From assembly GCA_016210495.1 (NCBI GenBank), contig JACQUC010000051.1, forward strand, positions 1 to 26,702: a stretch of 26,702 nt of DNA. Direction: 5' to 3'. The notes under the pieces were generated by a model. That model worked only from the letters and a program-made list of their open reading frames with translations. It searched no databases and was not told the origin of the DNA. Shown here piece by piece: positions 1 to 7,288 of this stretch. This DNA is from Chloroflexota bacterium. GTDB lineage: Bacteria > Chloroflexota > FW602-bin22 > JACPRP01. How positions within the stretch are numbered: position 1 is the stretch's first letter; each line of letters starts with the position of its first letter. Position numbers and translations under genes: made by a program.

Positions 1-597
1 CATCACGTGGGTGTCGACGGTTCGCTCGTAGCCATCGAAGTCCATCCCCAGCACGTGGTCGACTAGCTGAAGGCGAGTAAAGGTCCGCCCGGGATTGCGC
101 GCGAAAACCTCCAGGAGATTGAACTCCGTGGGGGTGAGGGACACTGGCAGGCCGCCCAGGCTGACCTCGTGCCGGCTGAAGCTGATGGCGAGGTCGGTGA
201 AAACCATATCCTCAAGGTCTTCCTCCTCGGCGTTGGACACACGGCGCAGCACGGCCCGCACGCGCGCCAGCAACTCCTTGAAGCTGAAGGGTTTGGTCAC
301 GTAGTCGTCCGCCCCCAGGTCCAGCCCGAGCAGCTTGTCGTCTTCGGTGCTCCTGGCGGTGAGCATTATGATGGGCACCTTTGATTCCGCCCGCAACTGT
401 CGGCAGACTTCCAGTCCATCCATCTCGGGCAGCATCAGGTCGAGGATGACGAGGTCCGGGCGGGTCTTGCGGGCCAGGTCCAGGGCTTCCTTGCCGTCAT
501 AGGCCGCGGCCACCCGGTAGCTATCCTTCTGGAGAGCAACCTGTATCAATTGGGAAGTCTTGCGATCGTCCTCTATGACGAGTATCCTCTTGTTCAT
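1..597 (-). CDS. OmpR/PhoB-family response regulator (3' end cut by window)
   Basis: Reading leftward from an ATG at 597, an open frame of 199 codons runs off the left edge, so the protein is incomplete at its C-terminus. Residues 1-118 form a receiver domain: acidic pocket D10/D11, phospho-acceptor D53 in the string LVILDLMLPEMDG, then T80 and K102 followed by PF. From about residue 130 a winged-helix DNA-binding domain begins, with the typical TPTEFNLLEVFARNPGR stretch, and it continues to the edge. Families of this kind bind direct repeats upstream of target genes after phosphorylation by a partner histidine kinase. The kinase would be expected further left and is not visible. A GAAAGGG ribosome site lies 6 bases before the ATG. 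The gene diverges from the UbiD operon, so it could regulate that operon, but this is only positional inference. Confidence 0.95.
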   Translation of the reverse strand, partial: MNKRILVIEDDRKTSQLIQVALQKDSYRVAAAYDGKEALDLARKTRPDLVILDLMLPEMDGLEVCRQLRAESKVPIIMLTARSTEDDKLLGLDLGADDYVTKPFSFKELLARVRAVLRRVSNAEEEDLEDMVFTDLAISFSRHEVSLGGLPVSLTPTEFNLLEVFARNPGRTFTRLQLVDHVLGMDFDGYERTVDTHVM

Positions 598-665
598 AGA
601 GCGCCCTTTCAGCGGGATCCCAACATGAACCCCCCATCACTCCCACGCGTGTTATGAATCCTACT

Positions 666-687
666 ATGAGGATAACATGAAGATATC
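666..687. promoter_or_regulatory. Tandem 11-bp direct repeats, candidate response-regulator operator
   Basis: ATGAGGATAAC (666-676) is followed directly by ATGAAGATATC (677-687); 9 of 11 positions agree. OmpR/PhoB-family regulators typically bind head-to-tail half-sites spaced about 11 bases, and such a gene starts about 70 bases to the left. Autoregulation or control of the divergent operon is inferred. Confidence 0.35.
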
Positions 688-806
688 AAGAAAATGTGAA
701 GATGACCACAGCGGGCACTGGAGACCATCTCGTATTATGGCGCGCATTCTGCTGAGCCGCTCCTCGGCCTCGACGGATTGTGACAATGCCAAAACGAGCA
801 AATTGC

Positions 807-835
807 TTGACAAACACTCAAAGGTGGAATAACAT
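807..835 (+). promoter_or_regulatory. Sigma-70-type promoter for the rightward catabolic block
   Basis: A perfect -35 TTGACA at 807-812 is followed after 17 bases by TAACAT (830-835), which matches 4 of 6 positions of the -10 consensus. The local sequence is AT-rich. Transcription would start near 842, leaving a leader of about 160 bases before the UbiD start at 1003. The palindrome ATTGT-G-ACAAT (777-787), 19 bases upstream of the -35, could be an activator site. Confidence 0.6.
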
Positions 836-1002
836 ACCCTTCGTTGCCAACCGTGTCTCGACTGACCGGGGCTGGCAAGAATTCGTGTGTTGGGGCGACG
901 CGGCTTGGCTGCGTCTTATTGAGCGCCCGCGTGGAGCGTAGGGGGCCGGGCACCCTGCCCAAGAAGTGGTTTCCCCTGCCGAACTTCTCCAAGGAGGCTA
1001 GC

Positions 1003-2439
1003 GTGGCTTACAAGGACCTCAGGCAGTTTATTCAGCAATTGGAAGAACACGGAGAGCTTAACCGCGTCTCCGCCCAGGTCGATTGGGACCTGGAAGTCGG
1101 CGCCATAAGCCGCCGGGCCATCGACCGCAAGAGCGGGGTCATCCTTTTCGACAACGTCAGGGGCTATCCTGGCCACCGCATCATGGCCAACGTCGTAGGC
1201 CCAACCAAACCGGTGCACGGTATCTTCTCCCTCGCCCTAGGCTTGCCCAAGGAGACTCCCGTCCTCGACCTTATCGACTGGTTCGGGCGCAAGGCCAACG
1301 AGGCCATTCCGCCCAGGGTTGTGGATTGGGCGCCCTGCAAGGAAAACATCGTCACGGGCAATGACGTGAACCTCCTGGACTTCCCGGTGCCCAAGATCCA
1401 CGGCACCGATGGCGGTCGCTTCATCGGCACCTGGCACGTCGACGTGAACAGGGATCCGGATACGGGCTGGGTCAACTGGAGCACGTACCGTCACATGGTA
1501 CTGGACGAGAAGCGCCTGGGGTGGCTCGCCCTGCCGGGACAGCACGGCCCGGGCATCTTCTATCAGAAATTCGAGGCCAGGGGCCAGGTTATGCCCATGG
1601 CCATCGCCATCGGCATCGATCCCGTCTCTGCCATCGCAGCCGACTCCGGCGTTCCCGCGCAAAAGGACGAAGCCGATTTCGCCGGGGCGCTTCAGGGCGA
1701 GCCAGTGGAGGTGGTGCGCTGTGAGACAAACGACCTTTACGTCCCGGCCAGCTCCGAGATCGTGCTCGAGTGCCACGTCGTTCCCGGCGAAAGAGACTGG
1801 GAGGGCCCCTTTGGCGAGTTCACCGGCTACGCCGCGGGCAGCAGGCTCCGCCGCCCGGTCATCCACGTCGACTGCATCACCTACCGCAATGACCCCATTC
1901 TCACGATGTCGAACATGGGCAAGCCCTGGGATGAGGTCGCCATTATGAACTCGGTGATCACCAGCGCCCTCCTTGGCGACGCGCTGCGCCAACAGGGTAT
2001 CCCCTTCAAAGCGATATACTGCCCGCCCCCCAGCCTGTGCCCTATCGTCGCCGCCAAGTCTCAGTACGCGGGCTTCATCCATTCCGTGGCCGGCGCGGTC
2101 TGGTCGTCCAAGGCCGGGCTGTATCGCCCTTACGTCATGTTGGTCGGCGAGGACGTCGACGTGACGAATTTGGACGAGGTGTTCTGGTGCCTGACGTCCC
2201 GCCTGCACCCGTCCAAGGGCATCCACGTGCAGAAAGACGCCCCCGGCCAGCACCTCTTCCCGTTCCTGAGCCAGGCGGAGCGCGAGCGATGGCGCGGCGC
2301 CCGGGTGGCCCTGGACGCCACCTTCCCTCCCGATTGGCCAGCGGAGGAGGTGCCCACGATTATGGATTTCGAGAACGGCTGGCCCCAGGAGGTCCGCGAC
2401 ATCGTTCTGTCGCGGTGGAGCGAGTACGGGGTAAGGTAA
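1003..2439 (+). CDS. UbiD-family prenylated-FMN (de)carboxylase 1
   Basis: This is a 478-residue protein of normal UbiD length, a family that adds or removes carboxyl groups on aromatic or unsaturated acids using prenylated FMN made by UbiX. The N-terminus YKDLRQFIQQLEEHGEL is typical of the family. By-eye alignment places N158, H181 and E223 at the Mn/K-prFMN site and R163, E267 and E272 (the last two in EGPFGEFTGY) at the catalytic Arg-Glu-Glu network. All six sit exactly ten residues before the numbers I remember for Aspergillus Fdc1 (N168, H191, E233, R173, E277, E282). The GTG start at 1003 is chosen because AAGGAGG lies at 991-997. A longer in-frame TTG at 844 would overlap the presumed leader and add a non-family extension. 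It is the first gene after the promoter. The substrate is unknown. Confidence 0.93.
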   Translation: MAYKDLRQFIQQLEEHGELNRVSAQVDWDLEVGAISRRAIDRKSGVILFDNVRGYPGHRIMANVVGPTKPVHGIFSLALGLPKETPVLDLIDWFGRKANEAIPPRVVDWAPCKENIVTGNDVNLLDFPVPKIHGTDGGRFIGTWHVDVNRDPDTGWVNWSTYRHMVLDEKRLGWLALPGQHGPGIFYQKFEARGQVMPMAIAIGIDPVSAIAADSGVPAQKDEADFAGALQGEPVEVVRCETNDLYVPASSEIVLECHVVPGERDWEGPFGEFTGYAAGSRLRRPVIHVDCITYRNDPILTMSNMGKPWDEVAIMNSVITSALLGDALRQQGIPFKAIYCPPPSLCPIVAAKSQYAGFIHSVAGAVWSSKAGLYRPYVMLVGEDVDVTNLDEVFWCLTSRLHPSKGIHVQKDAPGQHLFPFLSQAERERWRGARVALDATFPPDWPAEEVPTIMDFENGWPQEVRDIVLSRWSEYGVR

Positions 2440-2488
2440 TGGGCCGGGGCCACGGATGGCGGGAGGCATCGCCAGGGCAGACAGGCCG

Positions 2489-2560
2489 CGCACCTTGAAA
2501 GGTGCGGCTACAAGCTCCGGCCGCTGGCCCGCAACTTGTAGCCGCAGGCTTTAGCCTGCG
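2489..2560. repeat. Compound palindromic intergenic repeat
   Basis: Three interlocking inverted repeats fill the gap between UbiD 1 and the flavoprotein gene. CGCACCTT/AAGGTGCG lies at 2489-2496 and 2499-2506. GCGGCTACAAG/CTTGTAGCCGC lies at 2504-2514 and 2535-2545. CGCAGGCT/AGCCTGCG lies at 2543-2550 and 2553-2560. They share bases at their borders, so alternative folds compete in RNA. REP-like elements of this form are common in environmental high-GC bacteria. It could modulate readthrough or mRNA stability between the two genes. Confidence 0.75.
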
Positions 2561-2619
2561 CGTGGCCGACCGACTGGCAAGTGTTGCTTGCGTAAATCAC
2601 GGAGAAAGGGAGGCATCTA

Positions 2620-4371
2620 ATGACCAATAGCGGCACTGGCAAGACAGTCAAGGCCGACGTGCTGGTGATTGGCGGTGGCCTGGCCGGCACCTGGGCCGCC
2701 GTCCGCGCCGCCGACTTCACCGATAACGTCGTTCTGGTTGACAAGGCCCAGGTGTCACGCAGCGGCGCCAGCACCTCCGCTGCCGGCGTCATGCTCGCCC
2801 CTATGCCTGGTGACGACCTCCAGGCCTGGCTGGAAGAGCTTGTCGAGAGGGGCGACTTCCTCGCCGACCAGGACTGGGTCCAGGTTATGCTGACCGACCA
2901 GATCGCGCGCATCCAGGAAATGGAAAGCTGGGGCACCGACTTCGAGCGCGAGGCCGACGGCAGCCTGGCCCGCATCGTCGGGCGCGGCCACGTCAACACG
3001 CGGATGCTGATGTTCCACGGCCAGAAAATGATGGAGATGATGCGCAAGCAGGTCCTCAAGAAAAAGGTCAAGCTGGTCGAGAGGGTGGCCGTCACCGACC
3101 TGCTCACCTCGGACGGCCTGCATCCCACCCAGGGCAAGGCCGTGGGCGCCGTGGGTTTTGACTGTCGCTCGGGCGAGCCTTACGTCTTCGAGGCCAAGGC
3201 TACAGTGGTCTCCACCGGCTGCATCCACCCCAAGCGCGGTGGGATGTACGTCGACAATATCAACGGCGACGGCCACGGTATGGGGTTCCGCGCCGGCGCC
3301 GATCTCATCGGCGTCGAGTTCAACACCGCGGGCCACCTGCAGGGCTGGGGGCGCAGGTACTGGTTCGCCTGTCTGAACATGATCCAGAACCTGGGCGCCA
3401 AGTTCGTCAACGCGCGGGGCGAGAGGATTATGGCGAAGTACGATCCGGCGCTGATGGAGAGATCGCTTCTGAGCACCCTTACGCAGGCTTTCTGCAAAGA
3501 AGTGCTCGAAGGCCGCGGCCCCATCTACTGCGATATGCGCGACTTCACGCCCGAGGGCATCGCCCGGTTCCGCAGAGTTGTCCCCCGGGCTATGCTGATC
3601 TTCGACAAGCTCGGCGTCGACCTGAACAAGGACGTGGTCGAGCTCACCCCGTTCAACGGCGTGTTCGGCACCTGCGGGGATGGAGGACTATGGGTCAATA
3701 CCTACTGCGAGAGCAGCATCCCAGGCCTTTACGGCGCCGGCGGGGCGACGAAGATACTCCCCCACGGCACGTACTCCGTCGGTGGAGTCAACCTCGCCTA
3801 CTGCTGCGTCTCGGGCCATCGCGCCGGAGAGAACGCGGCCAATTACGCCAAGGTCTTTGGCCAGGTACCTGTGCAGCAGGACCAGGCACAGGCCTTGCTC
3901 GATCAGACCTTCGCGCCGCTGGAACGTGAGGCCGGTGTGAGGCCCGACGACGTTTTCGACCGCGTGATGGAGACCACAGTCCCGGCCGAGTACAGCACCT
4001 TCAAGCACGAGAAGAGGATCAACAAGGTGCTGGCGCAGCTAGAGGATATCAAGGGCGCCCTGACCGGGCTGAGCGCACCGAATCCACACGAGCTGGTGAA
4101 GGCGCACGAGGCCCGCAACTACGTGCAGTGCGCCGAGTTGGTGTTCAAGGCGGCACTGGAGAGGACCGAGAGTCGCGGCTCGCACTATCGCGAGGAGTAT
4201 CCGTATCGCGATGACGACAACTGGCTGAAGTGGATAGTGCTCCGCCGCAGCAACGGCGGGGTAGACGTTCGTCTGGAGCATATACCTATGTACCGGTATC
4301 CGGTCAAGCCAGGCACCTACGGGCAGAAGCCCCATCCCGTCCAGTTCTCATTCGAGGAAAAGGAGGCGTAA
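2620..4371 (+). CDS. FAD-dependent oxidoreductase, fumarate reductase/AprA-like flavoprotein
   Basis: This 583-residue flavoprotein belongs to the FAD-binding-2 superfamily (fumarate reductase, succinate dehydrogenase, adenylylsulfate reductase alpha). The dinucleotide fold is at 14-23 (VLVIGGGLAG), SRSGASTSAAG lies near 46-56, and a C-terminal FAD stretch GLYGAGGATKILPHGTYSVGG lies near 370-390. The HPT substrate-loop motif of true fumarate reductases is absent; the corresponding region reads EFNTAGHLQGWG, so fumarate is unlikely to be the substrate. The ATG is preceded by GGGAGG. A ferredoxin gene starts three bases after the stop, in the arrangement of AprA/AprB, so the pair probably forms an electron-transfer complex. 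In this catabolic setting it is a candidate ring or enoate reductase, or an oxidase feeding ferredoxin. The substrate is not known. Confidence 0.85.
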   Translation: MTNSGTGKTVKADVLVIGGGLAGTWAAVRAADFTDNVVLVDKAQVSRSGASTSAAGVMLAPMPGDDLQAWLEELVERGDFLADQDWVQVMLTDQIARIQEMESWGTDFEREADGSLARIVGRGHVNTRMLMFHGQKMMEMMRKQVLKKKVKLVERVAVTDLLTSDGLHPTQGKAVGAVGFDCRSGEPYVFEAKATVVSTGCIHPKRGGMYVDNINGDGHGMGFRAGADLIGVEFNTAGHLQGWGRRYWFACLNMIQNLGAKFVNARGERIMAKYDPALMERSLLSTLTQAFCKEVLEGRGPIYCDMRDFTPEGIARFRRVVPRAMLIFDKLGVDLNKDVVELTPFNGVFGTCGDGGLWVNTYCESSIPGLYGAGGATKILPHGTYSVGGVNLAYCCVSGHRAGENAANYAKVFGQVPVQQDQAQALLDQTFAPLEREAGVRPDDVFDRVMETTVPAEYSTFKHEKRINKVLAQLEDIKGALTGLSAPNPHELVKAHEARNYVQCAELVFKAALERTESRGSHYREEYPYRDDDNWLKWIVLRRSNGGVDVRLEHIPMYRYPVKPGTYGQKPHPVQFSFEEKEA

Positions 4372-4374
4372 GTC

Positions 4375-4593
4375 ATGGGAATCCAGAAGATAGACGAAGA
4401 CCTGTGCACCGGCTGTGGCATTTGTGTGGATAGTTGTCCCATGGACGTGATAAGGATGAACGATTCTGGGGAACTGGCCTACCTCGCCTTTCCGGGCGAT
4501 TGTACCACGTGCTATCTGTGCGAGCTAGATTGCCCGGTTGAGGCGATAACCGTATCGCCGGAGGCGACCAGAAGAATGATTCTGCCGTATTAG
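4375..4593 (+). CDS. 2[4Fe-4S] ferredoxin partner of the flavoprotein
   Basis: This is a 72-residue ferredoxin with two CxxCxxC...CP motifs: C11, C14, C17, C21 and C43, C46, C49, C53. That is the bacterial dicluster pattern with a short spacer. It begins three bases after the flavoprotein stop, with AAGGAGG in the end of that gene, so the two are almost certainly co-translated. It resembles the N-terminal cluster domain of AprB but lacks the AprB tail. The likely role is to pass electrons between the FAD protein and the cellular ferredoxin pool. The molybdenum hydroxylase and the 2-oxoacid oxidoreductase in this window would also need a one-electron carrier, so it could serve them too; that is inference. 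Confidence 0.93.
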   Translation: MGIQKIDEDLCTGCGICVDSCPMDVIRMNDSGELAYLAFPGDCTTCYLCELDCPVEAITVSPEATRRMILPY

Positions 4594-4616
4594 ACTGAAA
4601 GCAAAGAGGAACCAAA

Positions 4617-5819
4617 TTGTCGACGCTTGGCACTCGCATAACCGGAGTTGCGCTGGGCCTGCTGATGCTGCTGTCGGCTTGCACGACGGCGCAGCCGACT
4701 CCAACACCCACGAAGGCGGCGGAGCCGACGAAACCCACCGCTCCGGCGGCCACGGCCGCGGCGCCGAAGCCCGCCGCCCCGGCGGCAACGCCTGTGGCGA
4801 CGCAGAAACCGGCTGCGTCGGCGGCTTCGCCCACGGCGGCGCCCAAGGCGCAGGCGCCACTTCCGAAAGATCAAGTCAAAGTCACCCTTGGCGTAGTAAC
4901 GGGTAGCTCCGACGCCGCTTTCTTCATCGCCAACGACAAGGGATACTTCCGAGAGCAGGGGCTCCAGGTCGAGATGACGGTCTTTGACACGGCCGCCAGG
5001 ATGGTGGCGCCCCTGGCCGCGGGCCAACTGGATATCGGCGGCGGCTCGCCCAGCGCCGGCCTCTTCAACGCCGTGAGCCGGGAGATCCCCATCAAGATCG
5101 TGGCCGACAAGGGCTCGGTGCCTGCCAATGAAAGCTACCAGGGCATGATGGTCCGCCAGGACATCTGGGACAGCGGGAGATTCAAGGACTACGCCAACCT
5201 CAAAGGCTTGAAGGTCGCCATCGCCGCCGAAGGGATCGGCGGTCACGTCGAGCTCGACCTGGCTCTACAGAAGGCCGGCCTCACGCTCAAGGACGTCCAG
5301 ATTGCCACGATGCCCTTCACCAGTATGGGTGCCGCATTCGCCGGCAAGGCCATCGACGCCGCCATCATTATCGAGTCCTATATCACCGATTTCGAGGAGA
5401 AGAAGATCGCCAAGCTGTTCAAGCGCAGCAACGACTTTTATCCCAACCACCAGCAGGCTGTCGTGATGTACTCTCCAAACTTCGTGAAGGAAAAACCGGA
5501 GGCAGGTCGGCGCTTTATGGTGGCCTATCTGAAGGCTGCTCGCTACTACAACGACGCCTTCGTGAAAAAGAACAAGGCGGCCTTCGACGAGATCGTGGAC
5601 ATCCTGGTGAAGAACACCGCCGTTAAGGACAAGAGCATCTACGGCAAGATGACTATGGCGGGCATCAGCCCCAATGGGGAAGTGCTGGTCAAGAGCCTGG
5701 AATTCGACCAGGACTGGTACGTGGTCAAGGGCTACCAGAAGGAGAAAATCGACATGAACCTGATGGTAGACCTCTCCTTCGCGAAATATGCTGTAGAACA
5801 GTTGGGACCGTACAGGTAG
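4617..5819 (+). CDS. ABC-type substrate-binding lipoprotein, NMT1/THI5-like (1)
   Basis: This 400-residue exported lipoprotein starts with TTG behind AGAGGA. Residues 1-21 are a lipoprotein signal peptide ending LLSA before the lipidated C22. A Pro/Ala/Thr linker spans about 23-84, a habit of Chloroflexota binding proteins. The ligand-binding domain starts near 87, with AAFFIANDKGYFREQGLQVE and AAGQLDIGGGSPSAGLF typical of NMT1/THI5-like and SsuA-like periplasmic proteins, which bind nitrate, sulfonates, aromatic acids or pyrimidine precursors. No permease or ATPase gene lies nearby, so its transporter must be encoded elsewhere or shared. Its last codon is only 17 bases before the UbiD 2 start, which implies co-expression with the decarboxylase and makes it plausible that it captures the pathway substrate. 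The tail SFAKYAVEQLGPYR recurs in the gene scar at 14656-14796. Confidence 0.9.
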   Translation: MSTLGTRITGVALGLLMLLSACTTAQPTPTPTKAAEPTKPTAPAATAAAPKPAAPAATPVATQKPAASAASPTAAPKAQAPLPKDQVKVTLGVVTGSSDAAFFIANDKGYFREQGLQVEMTVFDTAARMVAPLAAGQLDIGGGSPSAGLFNAVSREIPIKIVADKGSVPANESYQGMMVRQDIWDSGRFKDYANLKGLKVAIAAEGIGGHVELDLALQKAGLTLKDVQIATMPFTSMGAAFAGKAIDAAIIIESYITDFEEKKIAKLFKRSNDFYPNHQQAVVMYSPNFVKEKPEAGRRFMVAYLKAARYYNDAFVKKNKAAFDEIVDILVKNTAVKDKSIYGKMTMAGISPNGEVLVKSLEFDQDWYVVKGYQKEKIDMNLMVDLSFAKYAVEQLGPYR

Positions 5820-5836
5820 AATTGGAGGAAGCTCAG

Positions 5837-7189
5837 TTGGCCCAGGATTTCCGCAGCTTTATCAAGTTGATCGAGGAGACCGATCCGTCGGTGATCAAGC
5901 GCTTCAAGGAGGAGGTAAAGCCGGAGTACGAAATCACCGCACTGATGATGGAGTACGAAAAGATGCATTACTACCCGCTCCTTGTGTTCGAGAACGTTAA
6001 GGGCTACGACATACCGGTGATGACCAACGTGATCGGCACAAGGAAACGTATTGCCGCCTCCCTGGGAATCGGCGCCAGCGAGTTGGTCGACGTATATAGT
6101 CACCGCAGCAAGACGAGGCCGGAGCCCAAACTCCTGAGCGAAGCACCTCTGCAAGAGAATGTGTACATCGGGGACCAGGTGGACTTGAAGCGTCTGCCCA
6201 TTCTCACTCATTTCCCCATCGACGGCGGCCCCTACATCACGGCGGGGCTTGTCGTCACCAAGGACCCATACTCTGGCGCCAGCACCCTGGGTTACCATCG
6301 CATGCAGCTCAAGGGTAAGAACAGGCTGGGCATTAGCCTACACTCGCGCAAGAGGATATGGGAGTACCAGCGGCGTGCGGAGGAAATGGGTAAGCATCTA
6401 GAGGCCGCCGTGATCATCGGCAATCACCCCGTCCTCTCCCTTGGCTCGATGGCGCTGATGCCCTACCACGAGGGCAAGTTTGAGCTGCTGGGCGGTCTCT
6501 TCCAGGAGCCTCTGGAGGTTGTGCAGTGCCGCACCATAGACCTTACCGTGCCCGCGGGCTCGGAGATAGTCATCGAGGGCGAGATACTCTCCGGCGTGCG
6601 CGAGCCAGAAGGGCCCTTCGGCGAGTTCACCGGCTACGCCTGCTTCCGCAGCACGGAGCACGTCTTCCGCGTCAAGGCGATCACCCATCGAAACAACCCC
6701 ATCTACCAGAGCGTGTGTCCCGGCTACTGCGCGGAGCACAATACCGTCCTGGCCGTGCACCGCGAGGGTGACCTGCTGGAGGCGCTCAGGCGCTCTCTCC
6801 CCAACGTGAAAGCGGTCCACGTCCCACACTCTGGCTGCGGCATTTTCCACGCCTACATCTCGATCAAGAAGACGGCCGAGGGACAGGCCAAGCAGGCCAT
6901 CTTCACCGCATTCGGCATAGATCACTGCCTGAAGCTCGTGGCGGTGGTGGACGAAGACGTCGACGTCTTCAACGAGCCGGAGGTGCTCTGGGCGATGTCC
7001 ACTCGCTTGCAGGCAGCGGGAGGCGTGAACATAACCCCTGGAGGAATGGGCGTCATTCTCGATCCCTCGAGCACGGAGGACGCACGCTCGGACAAACTGG
7101 GCATCGACGCGACCAAGCCCATAGCGAAGTTTGCTCCCACCCTCACCTTCCCAGAGGAGATCAAGCAGAGCATCAAGAGGTTGCTGTAG
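5837..7189 (+). CDS. UbiD-family (de)carboxylase 2, with altered metal-site residues
   Basis: This is a 450-residue UbiD paralog. I prefer the TTG at 5837 (MAQDFRSFIKLIEE) because GGAGG at 5824-5828 then stands 8 bases upstream; a TTG at 5822 would bury that ribosome site inside the coding region. The catalytic network is present: R155 in LGYHRMQ, and E258 and E263 in EGPFGEFTGY. The metal/phosphate site looks different from the other three paralogs. The position of the conserved Asn is T150, and where E. coli UbiD has SH this protein has HS (H169-S170). E216 is kept. It may use another metal geometry, form a non-catalytic partner subunit, or simply belong to a divergent subfamily. It directly follows the binding-protein gene. 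The substrate is unknown. Confidence 0.9.
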   Translation: MAQDFRSFIKLIEETDPSVIKRFKEEVKPEYEITALMMEYEKMHYYPLLVFENVKGYDIPVMTNVIGTRKRIAASLGIGASELVDVYSHRSKTRPEPKLLSEAPLQENVYIGDQVDLKRLPILTHFPIDGGPYITAGLVVTKDPYSGASTLGYHRMQLKGKNRLGISLHSRKRIWEYQRRAEEMGKHLEAAVIIGNHPVLSLGSMALMPYHEGKFELLGGLFQEPLEVVQCRTIDLTVPAGSEIVIEGEILSGVREPEGPFGEFTGYACFRSTEHVFRVKAITHRNNPIYQSVCPGYCAEHNTVLAVHREGDLLEALRRSLPNVKAVHVPHSGCGIFHAYISIKKTAEGQAKQAIFTAFGIDHCLKLVAVVDEDVDVFNEPEVLWAMSTRLQAAGGVNITPGGMGVILDPSSTEDARSDKLGIDATKPIAKFAPTLTFPEEIKQSIKRLL

Positions 7190-7200
7190 AAGGTAGCGCT

Positions 7201-7229
7201 GTAGAGACGACCCGGCGGGTCGTCTCTAC
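7201..7229. repeat. 29-bp perfect palindrome (GTAGAGACGACCC type)
   Basis: GTAGAGACGACCC (7201-7213) and GGGTCGTCTCTAC (7217-7229) flank a GGC centre. It lies 11 bases after the UbiD 2 stop, in the gap before UbiD 3. A mutated copy sits at 11531-11559. It could act as an mRNA stem between the two UbiD genes. Confidence 0.9.
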
Positions 7230-7288
7230 CCGGTGGTCAAACGTCGGCCGCGTTGGCGGATAAATAAGAGTATCTTTGGAGGTAGACG

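Larger units (their letters stand above)
598..1002. other. Divergent regulatory region between response regulator and first UbiD gene
   Basis: This 405-base gap has no gene that I accept. It is more AT-rich than its surroundings between about 640 and 700 and again near 790-840. It holds two 11-base direct repeats (666-687), a small palindrome ATTGT-G-ACAAT (777-787), a rightward promoter (807-835), and a leader of roughly 160 bases before the GTG start at 1003. In the leader, 897-901 (GACGC) can pair with 911-915 (GCGTC), making a small hairpin followed by TTATT. No known riboswitch class was recognised in the leader. Confidence 0.6.

Noticed and set aside
844..1002. N-terminal extension of UbiD 1 by 53 residues from a TTG
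   Set aside because: It begins about two bases after the predicted transcription start, lacks a ribosome site and does not look like UbiD sequence; AAGGAGG before GTG 1003 fits the family N-terminus.
836..1002. TPP or other known riboswitch, suggested by THI5-like binding proteins
   Set aside because: No conserved riboswitch core could be recognised by eye in this leader or in the other gaps.
1237..2493. Long minus-strand open frame opposite UbiD 1
   Set aside because: It is an antisense shadow of a GC-rich gene, rich in Arg, Gly, His and Val, with no ribosome site and no family motifs.
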